Origin: Seriola aureovittata
Lineage: Eukaryota; Chordata; Actinopteri; Carangiformes; Carangidae
Reading direction: 5' to 3'
Assembly (NCBI RefSeq): GCF_021018895.1
Contig: NC_079376.1
Span: 11,461,001 to 11,525,000, forward strand
Length of the DNA stretch: 64,000 nucleotides
In this document: positions 61,444 through 64,000 of the stretch, in pieces
How positions within the stretch are numbered: the first letter of the stretch is position 1
Layout: every line of letters begins with the position of its first letter
Notes under the pieces: model-generated
The model's database searches: none
What the model saw: the letters and a program-made list of their open reading frames with translations, nothing else
Told to the model about the DNA's origin: nothing
Made by a program: the position numbers and the translations under genes

Positions 61444-64000
61444 GTAAATAACACACGGTGAAAAGTAGTTTCCAAACAGGATTGAGTTGGCACGGGATGA
61501 CACCTGATAAACTGTCCACGTGCTTGAGTTACGTGTGATAAGCGCACGCGACTGACCTCAGAGCAGTTCATGTAAAAGTAATGACAGGAAATAGGAGTTC
61601 AGGAGTGTATTGACAGTGCAGTGTCAGTCTGATGGAATTCATTATTAAAATGCTAGTGTCCCGTTGTTATTGAGTTGTAAGACCATTTTTAGTTTAAGAT
61701 GGATGTTTAAATAAGTGTTGTCAGCTGACATACAGGACCTTTGCAACTAGATGAGGTGCTTCCTTCCACTTCCATTTTTCCTTTTCCCAGATTCTGCATG
61801 GCATCATGTCATCAAGTCATGTTTTGCTAACATAAAAATCTCCCTGTAAGCTAGAATATTACGTTCTTTTAATAGAAATTGGCATCATCAAAGAAAGAAA
61901 AAAGGATAGGGCTTGTGTGAACACAGGCTTGAACTTTTCTAATGCCTGCATTCTGCAGAAAACACAGACGACAGGAAAAAAAATAACATAAATTTAAAAG
62001 ATTATAGGGTCCAGGGACAAAACCTTTTTCAAGCCGATGTCTGTGGTTTAAACTGTCTTTAGCTGTGCAGCCCTTGATGTGAGAAAATTGAGAATCTTTG
62101 GCCTGTAGTCAGCTTGACACAACCCTTGTGTCTGATGAAGTTTGGTCTGGAGTGGATCCAAACATGTGGTTTCACTGTCTGTCGGATATGTCAGAGGCGT
62201 GGTGATCAGACTAAACCATTGCAATTCCAGACCACCTGAAATGATAGTCACAGGATATGTCTAAAGTCTGTTGTTATGAGAAGGCTTTAGGAGTAAGTTG
62301 AAGCTCAAATGTGCAATTTTTTTCCAAATGAAACAGCGTAGGTTTACGGTTCAGTATACTTAAGTGTTTTGAGCTCTTTATGACTTTGGATGAGGAAAAC
62401 TCACGCAAGCAATAGTGGATGAAGTACAATGACTCTTGATGGACAACTGCCAGCTTCTTTTCAGTTAATATATTCTCTGTTGCACTGTCTAAGAATATAA
62501 AAAAGGTTGGCAACTACCACTCTATTGCTTTGAATCTTGGATAAAGTATCAATTTGTTTGATTCTTGAGTGGATTATTTTCACACAGCGTAAGGTCACAT
62601 CCTTTATCAACAGTGATTTCTCCCTTTTGAATTTTGGCCCCAGGGAACCTAATCTCTATACTTAACCTTATAAACCATGTATGTCTAAGGTACACTTGCT
62701 TTAATACTTTTTTTAGCCTCTTCGGGGACAGTGATGAAATCTCTGAGTCAACCACAAAATCTGAAGTGGCAGCAAAAGCCTGTTGGGATGTATGGTAGGA
62801 TTGTGTTACAAATAGTTGATGATTAAATTGGGATAAAGCAAATCTGTATGGATCAAGTCCCCAGCACTGTCAGAGACACACTGGCACTCAGAGAGAATAT
62901 GACATTTCAGTTACTATTGTTTTTAAAATGTTTCAGCTGTCAGTCCGAAGTGAAGTTTCTGTTTCCGTTTTGCCAGTGTCAGTGCATGAAATGAAGACAT
63001 TATACTCCTACTTTTCCTCACCTATTTATAATTTCATTCATATTTGATGTGTAGCACCCAGTCAAACCTCTCCCTCACATCTCAGCCCGTCTTGTCCTTT
63101 CATTCATCTTTTCATCTTACTATTTTGGGACAGGAGGGCTCTTAGGAGTCTGCGACAAAGGAGAAATATGGTGCGATTTGAACCCGGTGCTCCCAGTCAT
63201 CACCTACTCAGACATGAGCATCCGCAAAGTGCATTGTGGGAGCTGGGTGTGAGGTTCATAGGAGGAAACGGTGCCGGAGCGTCCAGGGGCCCATCTGGGC
63301 ATTATGCGCATGAAGGCTCCGCCCCGTCGTAAGTTCCTGCTCCGTCTGTCGAAGCAGCTCGGAGACACCGCATGGCAGAAATCTGTTCCTCCCCTTTCAC
63401 CGTGGGGGGCAGCTTAGGTGGGGATGGGGTTGTTCTAGAGTGTGTATGTGTGTTGGAATAGCATGCTTCTGTGTTTGTAAGTGTGGGCCAATAAGCCTGA
63501 GTAATGTAGGGGTTGCAAGGACTGGCTCCACATACGCACTGTGCAGTCCCAACCTTGTGTTTGTGTGTGAGTGAGTGGACACATTCGTCCCCTCTGTACA
63601 ATGAAAATCACTGTTTTTGAAAGTTGCCTCTTTAAAGAAGCCCCTTATTCCTTGTTCAGACGTCCCGGTGTCCTCTGTTCCCTCCCTCGCTCCAGTGTGT
63701 ATAATGTACTCTGTGACCTTGGCGAGAATGATCCAGTGGCAGATTGCTACATGGTAGGGGCACAGTAGCTATTATTTTGAGTCAGTGCAGAATAGACTGC
63801 CAATATTTCTTCCAAACAGGATGGGGGAGGTCAGCTGACCAAAATCAATCTCTGTTACATGCTTCTCCATAACTCTTTAAAGCAGGTTCATGGCGAAGAT
63901 ATATTTCGGGCATTATTTCTCTGTTGTTTTCTCATCTCTGCCGTCTCCAGATGCCCTTGCTTTTTTGGCTTTTGCAATGAGCTCAGAGGGTTAGAAAAAT
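61444..64000 (+). other. Presumed first intron of the rightmost gene
   Basis: No second exon matching the phase-1 exon was found up to the window edge. The sequence is mostly AT-rich and free of long repeats. One exon-like segment near 63134-63252 is discussed under findings. Confidence 0.4.

Noticed and set aside
63160..63185. GGTTCAAATC on the minus strand, like a tRNA B box
   Set aside because: No matching A box or cloverleaf around it.

Overview
The window looks like nuclear DNA of a ray-finned (teleost) fish. Genes are split by introns with GT-AG boundaries. (CA/GT)n microsatellites are very dense, and there are Tc1-like and hAT-like transposon remnants of kinds common in teleosts. The proteins I can assemble match vertebrate families. 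I cannot name the species. Apart from the large ythdf2 exon, open frames longer than about 100 codons are mostly low-complexity repeats read in one frame, or single exons running on into introns.

Layout, left to right. 1-11.7 kb: no gene seen; microsatellites, one dispersed repeat copy, and an AT-rich block (about 8.0-9.1 kb) that resembles conserved non-coding DNA. 11.7-14.9 kb, minus strand: a complete cathepsin L-type cysteine protease (ctsl.1-like), seven coding exons, 334 aa, with a TATA-box promoter, a probable 5' UTR exon and a probable 3' UTR exon. 14.9-20.1 kb: intergenic, with a hAT-like MITE. 20.1-25.2 kb, minus strand: a complete vestigial-like transcription cofactor (vgll2-type), four coding exons, 306 aa. 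25.2-33.2 kb: shared upstream region between vgll2 (minus) and ythdf2 (plus), with an 852-bp Tc1-type remnant and a second MITE copy. 33.2-42.7 kb, plus strand: ythdf2, an m6A reader, five constant coding exons plus one 66-nt in-frame exon (639 aa with it, 617 without), and a long 3' UTR full of simple repeats. 42.7-61.2 kb: 18.5 kb with no supported gene, many microsatellites and some conserved-looking patches. About 61.2 kb to the end, plus strand: a promoter-like region and a first coding exon of 24 codons plus one base, which I tentatively assign to msra; the rest of that gene lies outside the window.

The genes do not form a pathway. ctsl.1 encodes a lysosomal or secreted protease, vgll2 a nuclear TEAD cofactor, and ythdf2 a cytoplasmic RNA-decay adaptor. 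I did not find a new multi-gene system. The observations most worth testing concern RNA processing: a (TG)n tract directly abutting the acceptor of the ctsl.1 exon that carries the catalytic His and Asn, a C17 tract beside a vgll2 acceptor, two possible vgll2 C-termini, the extra ythdf2 exon, two uORFs before ythdf2, and a (GT)41(GC)5 tract in its 3' UTR.
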